A DNA stretch of 51,860 nucleotides, taken from assembly GCA_021776655.1 (NCBI GenBank), contig JAJFFK010000001.1, forward strand, positions 1 to 51,860, written 5' to 3'. Origin of the DNA: Henriciella sp. (GTDB lineage Bacteria > Pseudomonadota > Alphaproteobacteria > Caulobacterales > Hyphomonadaceae). The notes below the pieces were generated by a model. The model was not told where the DNA came from. It was given only the letters and a program-made list of their open reading frames with translations, and searched no databases. Below are positions 25,993 through 34,917 of this stretch, one piece after another. The number at the start of each line of letters is the position of its first letter. Within the stretch, counting starts at the first letter, position 1. The position numbers and the translations under genes were made by a program.

Positions 25993-27312
25993 ATGGACCC
26001 TATTATACACATCGGCCAAATTGGCCTTGACCTGATCCATTTGCTGGCCATCGCGGCGGCGCTGGGTGGTATTGGCGGCCTGTTTTGGATGCATGGCCGG
26101 TGGAAACTGGACGCTGAAGCGCGCATCGACGCTGAGAGCGATCTTGAGCACACGACACAGAAGCTTGAAACGCAGCGGGCCACAGCCGAAGAAGCCAAAC
26201 TGGAGCTGGCCGAGCTGAAAGGCCAAAGCGCCAAGGACAAGGAACAATTTGGCGAGATCGCGCGCGGCGTCATGGCGCAGGCGCAGCAGCAGTTTATGAC
26301 GATGGCGAATGAGACTTTTTCCAAGCACAAGGCTGGGGCCAAGGGCGACCTTGAAAAACTGATGCAGCCGATCAGCGAGAATTTTGGTGAGTTCAAGAAA
26401 CGGGTTGAGGCGATTGAGAAGGTCCGCGCCGCCGACAAATCGGCGATACAGGAACAGGTCCGCGCCATTGGCGAAAGCCTGCACCGTAATACCGCCGAGA
26501 CGGGCAAATTGGTCAACGCCCTGACCGCGCCAAAAGGCGGTGGGCGCTGGGGCGAGATGACTTTGCGCAACGTTATGGAACAGGCCGGGCTGTCAGCCCA
26601 TTGCGACTTTGACGAACAGGTCAATGACCAGACCGAAGATGGCCACCAGCGCCCGGATGCGGTGATCCACCTGCCCGGCGGACGCCAGATTGTGGTCGAT
26701 TCGAAGGTCTCGCTGGAGGCCTATATGGCTGCGGCGTCGGCCGAAGATCCGCAACAGAAGGCAGTACATCTGAAAACCCACGCGGCCAATGTTCAGCGTC
26801 ACGTCACTACGTTGGCTTCGAAAGGCTATCAGTCCAATCTCGACGAGCGGGTTGATTTTGTGGCGATGTTCATACCGGGTGAGAATTTCTTCGCCGCTGC
26901 GCTGGAATACGCGCCCGACCTGCTTGAGCGCGCCTATGCCAAGAATGTCATCGTCACCACGCCCTCAACCCTGATCGGTCTCGCCAAGACCGTGTCTTAT
27001 GTCTGGCGGCAGGAGAAGATGACCGAGAATGCCCGCGAGGCGGCAACGCTGGGCGAGCAACTGTATGAGCGTATCGCTGTTATGGCGGGCCATATCGACA
27101 GACTCGGCAAGTCACTGAACGGCGCGGTGGATAATTACAACAAGATGAACAGCTCGCTCGACAAACGGGTGATGCCAACCATGCGCAAGTTTGAGAGCTT
27201 GTCGATTGCGCCGCCTGACAAACAGATGCCAGAGCCCAAACGGATTGACGTCACTGCCGATACGCCGACCAAGGCCAGTCAAAAAGCGACGGAACTGGAT
27301 CTGACAAAATAG
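25993..27312 (+). CDS. rmuC: DNA recombination protein RmuC
   Basis: 439 residues. An N-terminal membrane helix (about 12-33) is followed by a long coiled coil (about 40-160, rich in Glu, Lys, Gln and Ala) and then the RmuC nuclease-like core: GGGRWGEMTLRNVMEQAGL, then RQIVVDSKVSLEAYM and VDFVAMFIPGENFF. RmuC limits inversions at short inverted repeats and is thought to act as a nuclease at DNA structures. The start ATG 25993 has only a weak AGAGAT-like ribosome site. A LexA box lies just upstream. def follows after 54 bases. Confidence 0.96.
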   Translation: MDPIIHIGQIGLDLIHLLAIAAALGGIGGLFWMHGRWKLDAEARIDAESDLEHTTQKLETQRATAEEAKLELAELKGQSAKDKEQFGEIARGVMAQAQQQFMTMANETFSKHKAGAKGDLEKLMQPISENFGEFKKRVEAIEKVRAADKSAIQEQVRAIGESLHRNTAETGKLVNALTAPKGGGRWGEMTLRNVMEQAGLSAHCDFDEQVNDQTEDGHQRPDAVIHLPGGRQIVVDSKVSLEAYMAAASAEDPQQKAVHLKTHAANVQRHVTTLASKGYQSNLDERVDFVAMFIPGENFFAAALEYAPDLLERAYAKNVIVTTPSTLIGLAKTVSYVWRQEKMTENAREAATLGEQLYERIAVMAGHIDRLGKSLNGAVDNYNKMNSSLDKRVMPTMRKFESLSIAPPDKQMPEPKRIDVTADTPTKASQKATELDLTK

Positions 27313-27366
27313 TCTGAAACAGGCCATGATATTGACCTTACGGGCCGGGCTACATACTTAGGCGCT

Positions 27367-27891
27367 ATGGCTATTTTGGATATTCTCACTGTTCCCGACC
27401 CACGCCTCAAACAGGTGTCGAAACCGGTTGAAAAGGTTGATGATGAGGTTCGCGCTCTGATGGATGATATGTTGGAGACGATGTATAATGCACCGGGCAT
27501 TGGTCTCGCAGCGGTACAGGTCGGCGAACCGCTACGGATCATCGTGATGGACCTGGCCAAAGAGGACGAAGCGCCTGCGCCGCGCTATTTCATCAATCCG
27601 GAAATCCTTGAAACAGTTGCAGAAGAATTGCCGTACGAGGAGGGCTGCCTGTCGGTGCCGGATGTGTTCGATGAGGTTGAACGCCCGATCCGCTGCCGCC
27701 TGAAATATCTCGATTATGAGGGCAACCCGGTCGAGGAATGGGCCGAGGATATGTATGCGGTCTGCATTCAGCACGAGATGGACCACCTCGAAGGCACGCT
27801 GTTTATCGACTATCTTTCACGCCTGAAACGCCAGCGTGCGGTTGCCAAAGTCAAGAAAGCCCAGCGTCTGAAGACCGAGGATGCGGCGTGA
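27367..27891 (+). CDS. def: Peptide deformylase
   Basis: 174 residues. It removes the formyl group from new proteins. All three family motifs are present: [18 protein letters not shown] (metal ligand Cys94) and QHEMDHLEG (ligands His136 and His140, catalytic Glu137). The C-terminal tail is basic ([17 protein letters not shown]), as expected for ribosome binding. It leads the set def-fmt-GNAT-truA; fmt starts 48 bases downstream. Confidence 0.98.
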   Translation: MAILDILTVPDPRLKQVSKPVEKVDDEVRALMDDMLETMYNAPGIGLAAVQVGEPLRIIVMDLAKEDEAPAPRYFINPEILETVAEELPYEEGCLSVPDVFDEVERPIRCRLKYLDYEGNPVEEWAEDMYAVCIQHEMDHLEGTLFIDYLSRLKRQRAVAKVKKAQRLKTEDAA

Positions 27892-27939
27892 GGTCTTCGC
27901 CCCCTTTCTTCTCAACCTGACCCGCGATAGACCGCGCTG

Positions 27940-28914
27940 ATGACCGACCCGCTTCGTATCGCCTTCATGGGCAGTCCCGATTTTGCCGTGCCAGTTCTGG
28001 CCGCGTTGAAACAGGTGGGCCATACGATTGCGTGCGTCTATTCGCAGCCGCCGCGTCCTTCTGGCCGAGGCAGGAAATTGCGCCAAACCCCCGTCCACGC
28101 TTGGGCTGAGCGTCATGGCCTGGACGTGCGCACCCCGCGTTCACTGAAGCAAGTGCCGGAGCAAGAGGCGTTTGCTGCGCTCGATCTTGATGCGGCTGTG
28201 GTGGTGGCGTATGGCCTGATTTTGCCGCAAAATGTGCTTGATGCGCCGCGTCTGGGCTGCATGAATATGCACGCGTCTTTATTGCCGAGATGGCGCGGCG
28301 CGGCACCGATCCACCGCGCGGTAATGGCCGGTGATGCAGAGACCGGCGTGCAGGCGATGATGATGGAAGCGGGCCTCGATACCGGTCCGATATTGGCGAC
28401 CGAGCGCACCGCGATCTCGCCTGATGACACCACAGGCAGCGTCCATGATCGCTTGGCTGAACTGGCCGCAACCCTAGCAGTGGCCGCGCTTGGCGGGCTG
28501 TCTGATGGCGCGATCATCGCGCAAAAACAGGCCGAAGAGGGCGTGCTCTATGCCCACAAGATCGGCGCTGAAGACCAGAAGATCGACTGGACAAAACCCG
28601 CCGCTGAGGTCGATGCACAGATCCGTGGCCTGTCGCCATTCCCCGGTGCGTGGTGCGAATATTTGGCGCAAACAGGCGCAGATTCCATGCGGATCAAGGC
28701 TCTTTTGAGTTGCCGCATACCTGCCGCAAACCTGCATGATCCGTGTTGGAAAGACGCTGGGCCAGGAGATGTGATCGACGACGCGCTTGGCGTGATGTGC
28801 GGGGATGGCCAGGCGGTGCGGATTTTACGGGCGCAAAAGCCGGGCGCAAAACCGATGCAGGCGGCGGATCTGCTGCGCGGTCTGCCGATCCTGGCCGGGC
28901 ATGTATTGACGTGA
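27940..28914 (+). CDS. fmt: Methionyl-tRNA formyltransferase
   Basis: 324 residues. It formylates the initiator Met-tRNA using 10-formyl-tetrahydrofolate. The N-terminal formyltransferase fold shows FMGSPDFAVPVL, the PSGRGRKLRQTPV loop that contacts tRNA, the active-site MNMHASLLPRWRGAAPIHRA and GLDTGPI. The C-terminal OB-like domain starts after about residue 205 (IDWTKPAAEV, IRGLSPFPGAW). It follows def and overlaps the GNAT start by four bases (GTGA), indicating coupled translation. Confidence 0.98.
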   Translation: MTDPLRIAFMGSPDFAVPVLAALKQVGHTIACVYSQPPRPSGRGRKLRQTPVHAWAERHGLDVRTPRSLKQVPEQEAFAALDLDAAVVVAYGLILPQNVLDAPRLGCMNMHASLLPRWRGAAPIHRAVMAGDAETGVQAMMMEAGLDTGPILATERTAISPDDTTGSVHDRLAELAATLAVAALGGLSDGAIIAQKQAEEGVLYAHKIGAEDQKIDWTKPAAEVDAQIRGLSPFPGAWCEYLAQTGADSMRIKALLSCRIPAANLHDPCWKDAGPGDVIDDALGVMCGDGQAVRILRAQKPGAKPMQAADLLRGLPILAGHVLT

Positions 28915-29402
28915 AAGATATCTGGATCCGGCAAGCGCGCGAGGACGACGCGGAGGCGATCACGGCGCTCAACGATGCAGCGTTCGCGACCAAGGCTGAA
29001 GCCAGGATCATCACCGAGCTGGCGCGCGACGGCGACAGCCTGTATTCCTTGGTCGCGCATAATGATCGCGATATTCTCGGCCATATCCAGTTCTTTCGCA
29101 TTCTGATCGACGGCGCAGATATTGCCGCTGGGCTCGGGCCGATGTCGGTTTTGCCGGATCGCCAGAGGTCCGGGATTGGCAGCGGCCTGGTCAAGTTCGG
29201 CTTGGCCCTGATGGAGGGCGCCGGGCGCGAGGCGGTATTTGTCCTCGGTCATCCGGCCTATTATCCACGGTTCGGGTTTTGCGCAGACGCCGCCGCGCCG
29301 TTTCAAGCGCAATGGTCTGGCCCGTCCTTCATGGCCTTGCGCTTTGGCGAAACTGGCGAGCAGGCCGGGCAGCTAACCTATCCCGCCGCGTTTGGGGCTT
29401 GA
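28911..29402 (+). CDS. GNAT-family N-acetyltransferase
   Basis: 163 residues, starting with GTG 28911, which overlaps the fmt stop (GTGA). The GNAT fold is clear: IRQAREDDAEAITALNDAAF at the start, GLGPMSVLPDRQRSGIGSGLV as the acetyl-CoA-binding motif A, and VLGHPAYYPRFGF. This arrangement matches the YhbS-like subgroup of uncharacterised acetyltransferases. The longer upstream open frame lies inside fmt and is ignored. The substrate is unknown. Position between fmt and truA suggests co-expression with translation genes. Confidence 0.9.
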   Translation: MKDIWIRQAREDDAEAITALNDAAFATKAEARIITELARDGDSLYSLVAHNDRDILGHIQFFRILIDGADIAAGLGPMSVLPDRQRSGIGSGLVKFGLALMEGAGREAVFVLGHPAYYPRFGFCADAAAPFQAQWSGPSFMALRFGETGEQAGQLTYPAAFGA

Positions 29403-29407
29403 AGCCT

Positions 29408-30145
29408 ATGCAGCGGATCAAACTCACCATCGAGTATAATGGCGCGCCTTATTGCGGTTGGCAGCGCCAACCCGATCAGCCGAGCGTGCAACAGGCCCTG
29501 GAAGAGGCGGCCAGCGCCCTTGACGGCGCGCCCGTACAAGTGCGCGGCGCTGGGCGCACTGATACCGGCGTGCATGCCACCGGACAGGTCGCCGACATGG
29601 ATCTCAGCGCCGCGCGCCCGATCCGCAAGATTGCCGACGCGATGAATTTCCACCTGCGCCCGCACCCCATCGCAGTGCTGAATGCCGAAGAGGTCGACGA
29701 GACATTTAGTGCGCGGTTTGACGCGACAATGCGGGCCTATCGCTATCTGATCGTCAACCGTCGCGCCGATCTGACCTTGCAGCGCGGGCTGGTCTGGCGC
29801 ATGCCGATGGCGCTGGACGAGAACGCGATGCAGGCGGGCGCGGCTCATCTCATCGGCAACCACGATTTTACCACGTTCCGCGACCTGCTTTGTCAGGCCA
29901 AGAGCCCGGTGCGGACGCTGGATAAGCTACAGGTCTCGCGCTATGGCGACACGCTTGAGATCGCGGTTGAGGCGCGCAGTTTCCTGCATCGCCAGGTGCG
30001 CTCAATCGTCGGCAGCCTGGTCGATGTCGGTCGCGGCAAACGCCCGTCCGACTGGGTCGCCGAAATTCTCGCCGCCCGCGACCGCACCGCCTGCGGCCCG
30101 GTCGCGCCAAGCGATGGCCTATATTTGGAACGGGTGAGCTATTAA
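29408..30145 (+). CDS. truA: tRNA pseudouridine synthase A
   Basis: 245 residues. It converts uridines 38-40 in the anticodon arm to pseudouridine. The catalytic Asp52 lies in GRTDTGVHATGQV; other motifs are YNGAPYCGWQRQ, FHLRPH, FDATMRAYRY, and ARSFLHRQVRSIVGSLVDVGRGK. ATG 29408 is five bases after the GNAT stop. The frame is open upstream but within the acetyltransferase gene. It ends the operon; a strong terminator stands about 240 bases downstream. Confidence 0.98.
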   Translation: MQRIKLTIEYNGAPYCGWQRQPDQPSVQQALEEAASALDGAPVQVRGAGRTDTGVHATGQVADMDLSAARPIRKIADAMNFHLRPHPIAVLNAEEVDETFSARFDATMRAYRYLIVNRRADLTLQRGLVWRMPMALDENAMQAGAAHLIGNHDFTTFRDLLCQAKSPVRTLDKLQVSRYGDTLEIAVEARSFLHRQVRSIVGSLVDVGRGKRPSDWVAEILAARDRTACGPVAPSDGLYLERVSY

Positions 30146-30387
30146 GCGAGGCGCGATTTGATACACCCGCTATGACCATAAGCGGAGGGAACAAAGCTCT
30201 CCTCGTCCCTCATCGAAGAGCCTGGTTTGGGTTACGTCCGCAACCACAAGCAAGCCTTCGTTTATTGGCCGCGCCCGGCGTCTGAGGAGGCATAACGTAC
30301 AATTTCCGTTTCCCCTGCGCAGGCAGGGCGGGAGCGGGAAAACGCCCCCGCCCGACCCGAAACCAGTCCTAGGCTCTAAGCCCCGGC

Positions 30388-30427
30388 AAAATACCGAAAC
30401 CCGCTATCTCCCGGGTTTCGGTATTTT
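30388..30427. terminator. Strong bidirectional-looking intrinsic terminator
   Basis: A 16-bp perfect stem: 30388-30403 pairs with 30412-30427 (AATACCGAAACCCG against CGGGTTTCGGTATT at the core), 8-base loop, with T-runs on both sides of the stem ends. It lies after truA on the plus strand. Bases 30146-30387 before it hold no gene that I can see. Confidence 0.85.
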
Positions 30428-30455
30428 TGATGTCAGCTTGATTGTGGCTGGTCTT

Positions 30456-30540
30456 GTCATCCCGGAATTTGCGTTTGCAAATATCCGGGACCCAGGGACG
30501 CTTGGCACTAGGTCCCGGATCGCTACGCGTCCGGGATGAC
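30456..30540. repeat. R1 repeat, copy 1 (cloverleaf-like palindromic element)
   Basis: Perfect 11-bp ends GTCATCCCGGA (30456-30466) and TCCGGGATGAC (30530-30540) enclose internal stems ATTTGC/GCAAAT and CCGGGACC/GGTCCCGG, giving a multi-branched fold of 85 bases. A second copy is at 51220-51310. Such GTCATCCCGG elements are dispersed palindromes in alphaproteobacterial genomes. Any short frames across it are incidental. Confidence 0.9.
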
Positions 30541-30559
30541 AATGGAGGGTGTGGTACCC

Positions 30560-30728
30560 AGCCCTGAGCCCGGTTCATGTTCGCGCAGCGAACGCAACCT
30601 GCTGTCCCGCGTGCGCCGCAAGGCGCTTAGCGCGGGATAAAACCAGAGCCCTGAGCCTGGTTCATGTTCGCGCAGCGAACGCAACCTGCTGTCCCGCGTG
30701 ACGCGCAGCGTCTTAGCGCGGGGCAAAG
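30560..30728. repeat. R2 repeat, two tandem copies of about 87 bases
   Basis: Unit 1 starts at 30560 and unit 2 at 30647, both with AGCCCTGAGCC, then GGTTCATGTTCGCGCAGCG and CTGTCCCGCGTG, ending in CTTAGCGCGGG. The units differ mainly around a short GCGCCGCAAGGCGC / ACGCGCAGCGTC hairpin, so stems are conserved while their sequence drifts. Related units flank R1 at 51102-51201 and 51335-51456. Confidence 0.88.
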
Positions 30729-30754
30729 GAGAGGCGGCAGCCGGGCGCGGGGTT

Positions 30755-30846
30755 GGTGCAATTCGCATAGGCTCATTGCACCCTACGAGTTGGTTTATCA
30801 GTTAGCCTCAGCCTCAAACATGGCGGGCCAAGGCCCGCCCTACGAG
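30755..30846. repeat. Two further hairpin repeats before the SDR gene
   Basis: GGTGCAAT (30755-30762) pairs with ATTGCACC (30775-30782), followed by CTACGAG. GGCGGGCC (30822-30829) pairs with GGCCCGCC (30832-30839), followed by CTACGAGGTGC, matching the tail of the repeat at 12715-12780. No gene or promoter that I can name lies in 30729-30930. Confidence 0.7.
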
Positions 30847-30930
30847 GTGCAAAGCATCTCCGCTTGCGGTGGGCAATTCGCGGGTTTGGGCTTAATGTCT
30901 GTCATTGGTTGACCAGCAAGGGCGTTCAAA

Positions 30931-31758
30931 ATGCAAAATTACAAAGACAAAACCGTGGTGATTACCGGCGGGGCGACGGGGATTGGGTTTGGTTTTGCCA
31001 AGGCATTTGGGGCGGAGGGCGCTAAGATTGTCATCGGCGAACCGCGCGAAAACCGCTTGCAGGAGGCGGTTGCTGCGCTGTCAGACCTGGGTATCGAAGC
31101 GAGCTATTTCATCTGCGATGTTTCTGATCCGAACAGCGTCAGCGGGTTAGCTGATTTCGCCTGGGACACCTATGGTCAGGTCGATTTTTTGCTCAACAAT
31201 GCTGGTATTGCAACGCGCCGTAACACCATTCCTGACATGCCGTTGGAGGACGTTCATAAGGTCTTCGACGTCAATTTCTTTGGCGTCTGGCATGGCGCGG
31301 CGATTTTTGGCAAACGGATGATTGAACAGGGCACGCCGGCGGCGATCTATAATGTCGGATCGGAAAACTCTTTGTTTAGCGCGGTGCCAAACGCGGCGGC
31401 CTATCTCGCCTCAAAGCACGCTGTGCTTGGGATGACCGAGGGCCTGCGCGAAGACTTGCCGGACTTTATTACGGTCGGCCTGATCTGTCCGGGCTGGGTC
31501 AGGTCGGAACTGACCGATCCGCGCTCGGCGCACCTGGCGATGGAGACCGATCGCTATGTTGAGATTGCCCTGCAACAAATCCGCGCCGGAGAGCCTTATG
31601 TCGTCAGCCATGCGTTCAATATTGAGCATATTGATGCGCGCCATGCCGAAATTTCGAAAGCCTATGCGACCTACGCGCCGCGCTATGACGGCGACGAGGA
31701 GCATGATGTGCGCACTTTGATCGCAACGCTGCGGGCGGCGCGAAAATCGGCGAAATGA
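30931..31758 (+). CDS. Short-chain dehydrogenase/reductase (SDR)
   Basis: 275 residues. The Rossmann motif is TGGATGIGFGF (about 12-22), NNAGIA follows, and the catalytic Tyr158-x-x-x-Lys162 is in YLASK, with a serine in NVGSENS upstream. It is a classical SDR oxidoreductase using NAD(P)H; the substrate cannot be told. AAGGGC precedes ATG 30931. It stands after the repeat-rich gap and is followed, after 108 bases, by cobS, with no clear functional link. Confidence 0.93.
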   Translation: MQNYKDKTVVITGGATGIGFGFAKAFGAEGAKIVIGEPRENRLQEAVAALSDLGIEASYFICDVSDPNSVSGLADFAWDTYGQVDFLLNNAGIATRRNTIPDMPLEDVHKVFDVNFFGVWHGAAIFGKRMIEQGTPAAIYNVGSENSLFSAVPNAAAYLASKHAVLGMTEGLREDLPDFITVGLICPGWVRSELTDPRSAHLAMETDRYVEIALQQIRAGEPYVVSHAFNIEHIDARHAEISKAYATYAPRYDGDEEHDVRTLIATLRAARKSAK

Positions 31759-31866
31759 GGCTCGCGGCATCTTGAAGCAGATCGGGTGTGTTTTCCCCGG
31801 TGTCAGACTTGGCGCGGGCGCAGAGTGTGATAGGGCATCCGGGCAAAAGCTTTTTTAACGAGATCA

Positions 31867-32853
31867 ATGATGAGTGTGATGACCGAAAACGATGCCTTGG
31901 CGGGCATGGAACCGACTGTAAAAATTGATGTTCGCAAGGTCTTTGGTCTTGCGACCGACATGGTCGTGCACGGCTTTGAAACGCGCACCGATCTGGTCCC
32001 GGGATTTGACCCCTCCTATCGCTTCGATCCGCAGACCACGCTGGCGATCCTGGCCGGGTTTGAGCACAATCGCCGGGTCATGGTGCAGGGCTATCACGGC
32101 ACGGGAAAATCGACCCATCTCGAGCAGGTCGCGGCGCGGCTGAACTGGCCAATGGTGCGGGTCAATCTCGACAGCCATGTCAGCCGGATTGATCTGGTCG
32201 GCAAGGATGCCATTGTCCTGAAAGACGGCGCGCAGGTCACCGAGTTTCGCGAGGGCATTCTGCCCTGGTCGCTGCAGCGCCCGGTGGCGATTGTGTTTGA
32301 CGAATATGATGCTGGCCGCCCGGACGTGATGTTCGTGATCCAGCGGATCCTGGAATCTTCCGGCAAGCTGACCCTGCTCGATCAGAACCGGGTGATTACG
32401 CCGAACCATAATTTCCGCCTGTTCTCGACCACCAACACGGTTGGTCTGGGCGATACGACCGGGCTGTATCACGGCACACAGCAGCTCAATCAGGGTCAGA
32501 TGGACCGCTGGAGCATTGTCACCACGCTAAATTATCTCGAACATGACGCCGAAGTTGAGATTGTCGCGAGCAAAGCGACCGGCGTCGACGAGGAGACATT
32601 GTCCAAGATGGTCAGCCTTGCCGACCTGACCCGCAATGCCTTCATGAACGGCGACCTGTCGACCGTGATGAGCCCGCGCACGGTGATCACCTGGGCGGAG
32701 AATTTCGCCATTTTCGGGGATCTTGGTCATGCGTTTCGGATGACCTTCCTGAACAAATGTGACGAGTTGGAACGGCCCCTGGTCGCCGAAATGTACCAAC
32801 GCTGTTTCGCCGAAGAACTGCCCGAAAGCGCCCTTATGATGAAGGTGGGTTAG
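31867..32853 (+). CDS. cobS: CobS, AAA+ subunit of cobaltochelatase
   Basis: 328 residues. AAA+ ATPase of the MoxR/CobS group: Walker [10 protein letters not shown] (75-83), Walker B AIVFDEYD, and sensor-1 FSTTNTVG. The N-terminus ([25 protein letters not shown]) is characteristic of CobS. With CobT it forms the ATP-driven chaperone that lets CobN insert cobalt into hydrogenobyrinate diamide in aerobic cobalamin synthesis. cobT begins seven bases after its stop. No cobN is in the window. Start taken at ATG 31867; ATG 31870 is the next codon. Confidence 0.96.
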   Translation: MMSVMTENDALAGMEPTVKIDVRKVFGLATDMVVHGFETRTDLVPGFDPSYRFDPQTTLAILAGFEHNRRVMVQGYHGTGKSTHLEQVAARLNWPMVRVNLDSHVSRIDLVGKDAIVLKDGAQVTEFREGILPWSLQRPVAIVFDEYDAGRPDVMFVIQRILESSGKLTLLDQNRVITPNHNFRLFSTTNTVGLGDTTGLYHGTQQLNQGQMDRWSIVTTLNYLEHDAEVEIVASKATGVDEETLSKMVSLADLTRNAFMNGDLSTVMSPRTVITWAENFAIFGDLGHAFRMTFLNKCDELERPLVAEMYQRCFAEELPESALMMKVG

Positions 32854-32860
32854 GACCCCC

Positions 32861-34858
32861 ATGTCTAATACTGATGATGCCCCTTTTGAAATGTTCAAGC
32901 AGGCGCTGGGCGCGACGGCCAAGGCGATGTCGGCTGTGCGCGGGGCTGAAGTGGTGTTCTCTGGCGACGGCCCGCGCACCGAAGGTGAGCGGATAATCCT
33001 GCCGCCGCCGCCGCGTGATCTGGCACCGCATCTGGCGGCGCGGGCGCGCGGCGATGCCGATGGTGTGGCGCTTCGCATGGCCCATCATGACCCGGTGGCG
33101 CATGGCGCGGCGGCTCCGAAAAGCGAAATTGGCCGTCAGGTCTATGAAGCCGCAGAACGCGCCCGGATTGAGAGTATTGGCGCGCGCGCGATGGCCGGCA
33201 CGGCAGATAATCTGGAAGCGTCCTTGGCGGCGCGCTGCCAAAAAGCCGGATATGATCAGATCCAGACACGCGACCATGCCCCGCTGGCCTCAGCCGTGGA
33301 GTTTCTCTTGCGTGAACGCCTGACCGGGCGCGAGCTTCCACCAGAAGCAGAGGCGGTTGCTGCCTTATGGCGCGATGAGGTCAATCAGCGCGGCGAAGAC
33401 ACGTTGGGCGATCTGGTCGGCCAGCTGAATGATCAGGCCGCGTTTGCAAAGACGATCAAGAAGCTGATCCGCAATCTGACCAGCGGTGACGATGCCGGTG
33501 AGGATGCTGGTGATCCCGACGAGGCAACCGACGAGTCCGAAGAGGCGACCCCGCAATCGGCGCAAGGCGAAGATGACGGTGAAGACCGCGAGGGCGCGGC
33601 CACCGAAGACATGGAAGCGGGCGATGCCGAGGACATGGAGGGCGAGGATACCAATGTTGCGGTCGATGCCGACGCTGACATGGATAGCAGCGATGACCCT
33701 GACGAGGCCGATGATGGCGCCAAGCCGCTGCGCCCGAATTTCCGCGATGGCGACGGCGCAAATGCCTTCGTGTACAAGGCGTTCACCAAGGCAAATGACG
33801 AAATCGCGCAGGCCGCCGATCTTTGCGATCCTGAAGAACTCGCGCGGCTGCGGGCTTATCTGGATCATCAGCTGGAAAACCTGCAAGGCGCGGTATCGAA
33901 GCTCGCCAACAAGCTGCAACGCTTGCTGATGGCGCAGCAGAACCGAAGCTGGTCATTTGATCTGGAAGAGGGCGTGCTCGACACCTCGCGCTTGACCCGG
34001 GTGATTACCGATCCGACCGCGCCGCTGACATTCAAACAGGAAGATGACAGCAGTTTCCGCGATACGGTGGTCACCCTGCTGCTGGATAATTCCGGGTCGA
34101 TGCGCGGCCGGCCGATCATGGTCGCGGCTCTGTGCGCGGATATTTTGGCGCGCACGCTGGAGCGCTGCAATGTGAAAGTGGAAATTCTAGGCTTCACCAC
34201 CAAGGCCTGGAAGGGCGGTTTGTCGCGCGAGGATTGGGTCAAGGCTGACAAGCCTGCTGGGCCGGGGCGGCTCAACGATATTCGCCATATCATCTACAAG
34301 TCAGCTGATATGCCGCTGCGCCGGGCGCGCAAGAATCTCGGCCTGATGATGCGTGAAGGCTTGCTGAAAGAAAACATTGATGGCGAGGCCCTGCTATGGG
34401 CGCATGATCGGCTGCTCAACCGGCGCGAGCAGCGCAAGATCATGATGGTCATCTCGGATGGCGCGCCGGTGGATGATTCAACCCTGTCGGTGAATGTCGG
34501 CAACTATCTCGAACGCCATTTGCGTCAGGTCATCGAAGAGATTGAAACCCGTAGCCCGGTTGAACTGATCGCCATCGGCATCGGCCATGACGTGACGCGC
34601 TATTACAAGCGCGCGGTGACTATCGTGGATGCCGAACAGCTCGGCGGCGCGATGACCGAGCAGCTTGCCGACCTGTTCGATGAAAACGGTAAAGCGCCTA
34701 ATCCGGTGGCGATGGCTGTGCCACCGCTGACCCGCCAGATGACCCGTCCGGCAGGTGCGGTAACCGGGGCGAGCGCCGGTGCCCCGCGCTATGGCGGCCT
34801 CAAAACTGCAACCAAACAGGCTGTAAAAGCCCGTTCAGGACCTCCTTCTAAACCTTAA
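32861..34858 (+). CDS. cobT: CobT, vWA subunit of cobaltochelatase
   Basis: 665 residues. Architecture matches CobT: an N-terminal region with mixed helix, a long strongly acidic linker (about residues 209-286, mostly Asp, Glu, Ala and Gly), then a C-terminal vWA domain with a complete MIDAS motif ([11 protein letters not shown], Asp409) and [13 protein letters not shown]. It partners CobS, seven bases upstream; AGGA at the cobS stop serves as its ribosome site, implying coupled translation. The tail is Ala/Thr/Lys-rich. It acts in the cytoplasm in cobalt insertion. Confidence 0.96.
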   Translation: MSNTDDAPFEMFKQALGATAKAMSAVRGAEVVFSGDGPRTEGERIILPPPPRDLAPHLAARARGDADGVALRMAHHDPVAHGAAAPKSEIGRQVYEAAERARIESIGARAMAGTADNLEASLAARCQKAGYDQIQTRDHAPLASAVEFLLRERLTGRELPPEAEAVAALWRDEVNQRGEDTLGDLVGQLNDQAAFAKTIKKLIRNLTSGDDAGEDAGDPDEATDESEEATPQSAQGEDDGEDREGAATEDMEAGDAEDMEGEDTNVAVDADADMDSSDDPDEADDGAKPLRPNFRDGDGANAFVYKAFTKANDEIAQAADLCDPEELARLRAYLDHQLENLQGAVSKLANKLQRLLMAQQNRSWSFDLEEGVLDTSRLTRVITDPTAPLTFKQEDDSSFRDTVVTLLLDNSGSMRGRPIMVAALCADILARTLERCNVKVEILGFTTKAWKGGLSREDWVKADKPAGPGRLNDIRHIIYKSADMPLRRARKNLGLMMREGLLKENIDGEALLWAHDRLLNRREQRKIMMVISDGAPVDDSTLSVNVGNYLERHLRQVIEEIETRSPVELIAIGIGHDVTRYYKRAVTIVDAEQLGGAMTEQLADLFDENGKAPNPVAMAVPPLTRQMTRPAGAVTGASAGAPRYGGLKTATKQAVKARSGPPSKP

Positions 34859-34917
34859 ATGGCCATCCTTGCGCCAAACCTGTGCGTGAAGGACAATAGG
34901 CGGAATTGGAGATATTT

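Noticed and set aside
30560-30728. Possible CRISPR array from the tandem 87-base units
   Set aside because: Only two adjoining units, no short constant repeat with variable spacers, and no cas genes anywhere in the window.
30369-30768. Minus-strand frames of 69 and 81 codons across the repeats
   Set aside because: They run through R1 and R2 hairpins, lack ribosome sites, and similar peptides appear from the other repeat copies, so they are by-products of the repeat sequence.
31759-31866. Cobalamin riboswitch ahead of cobS
   Set aside because: The 108-base gap is too short and lacks the conserved B12-box pattern; only an AAAAGCTTTTTT palindrome is present.
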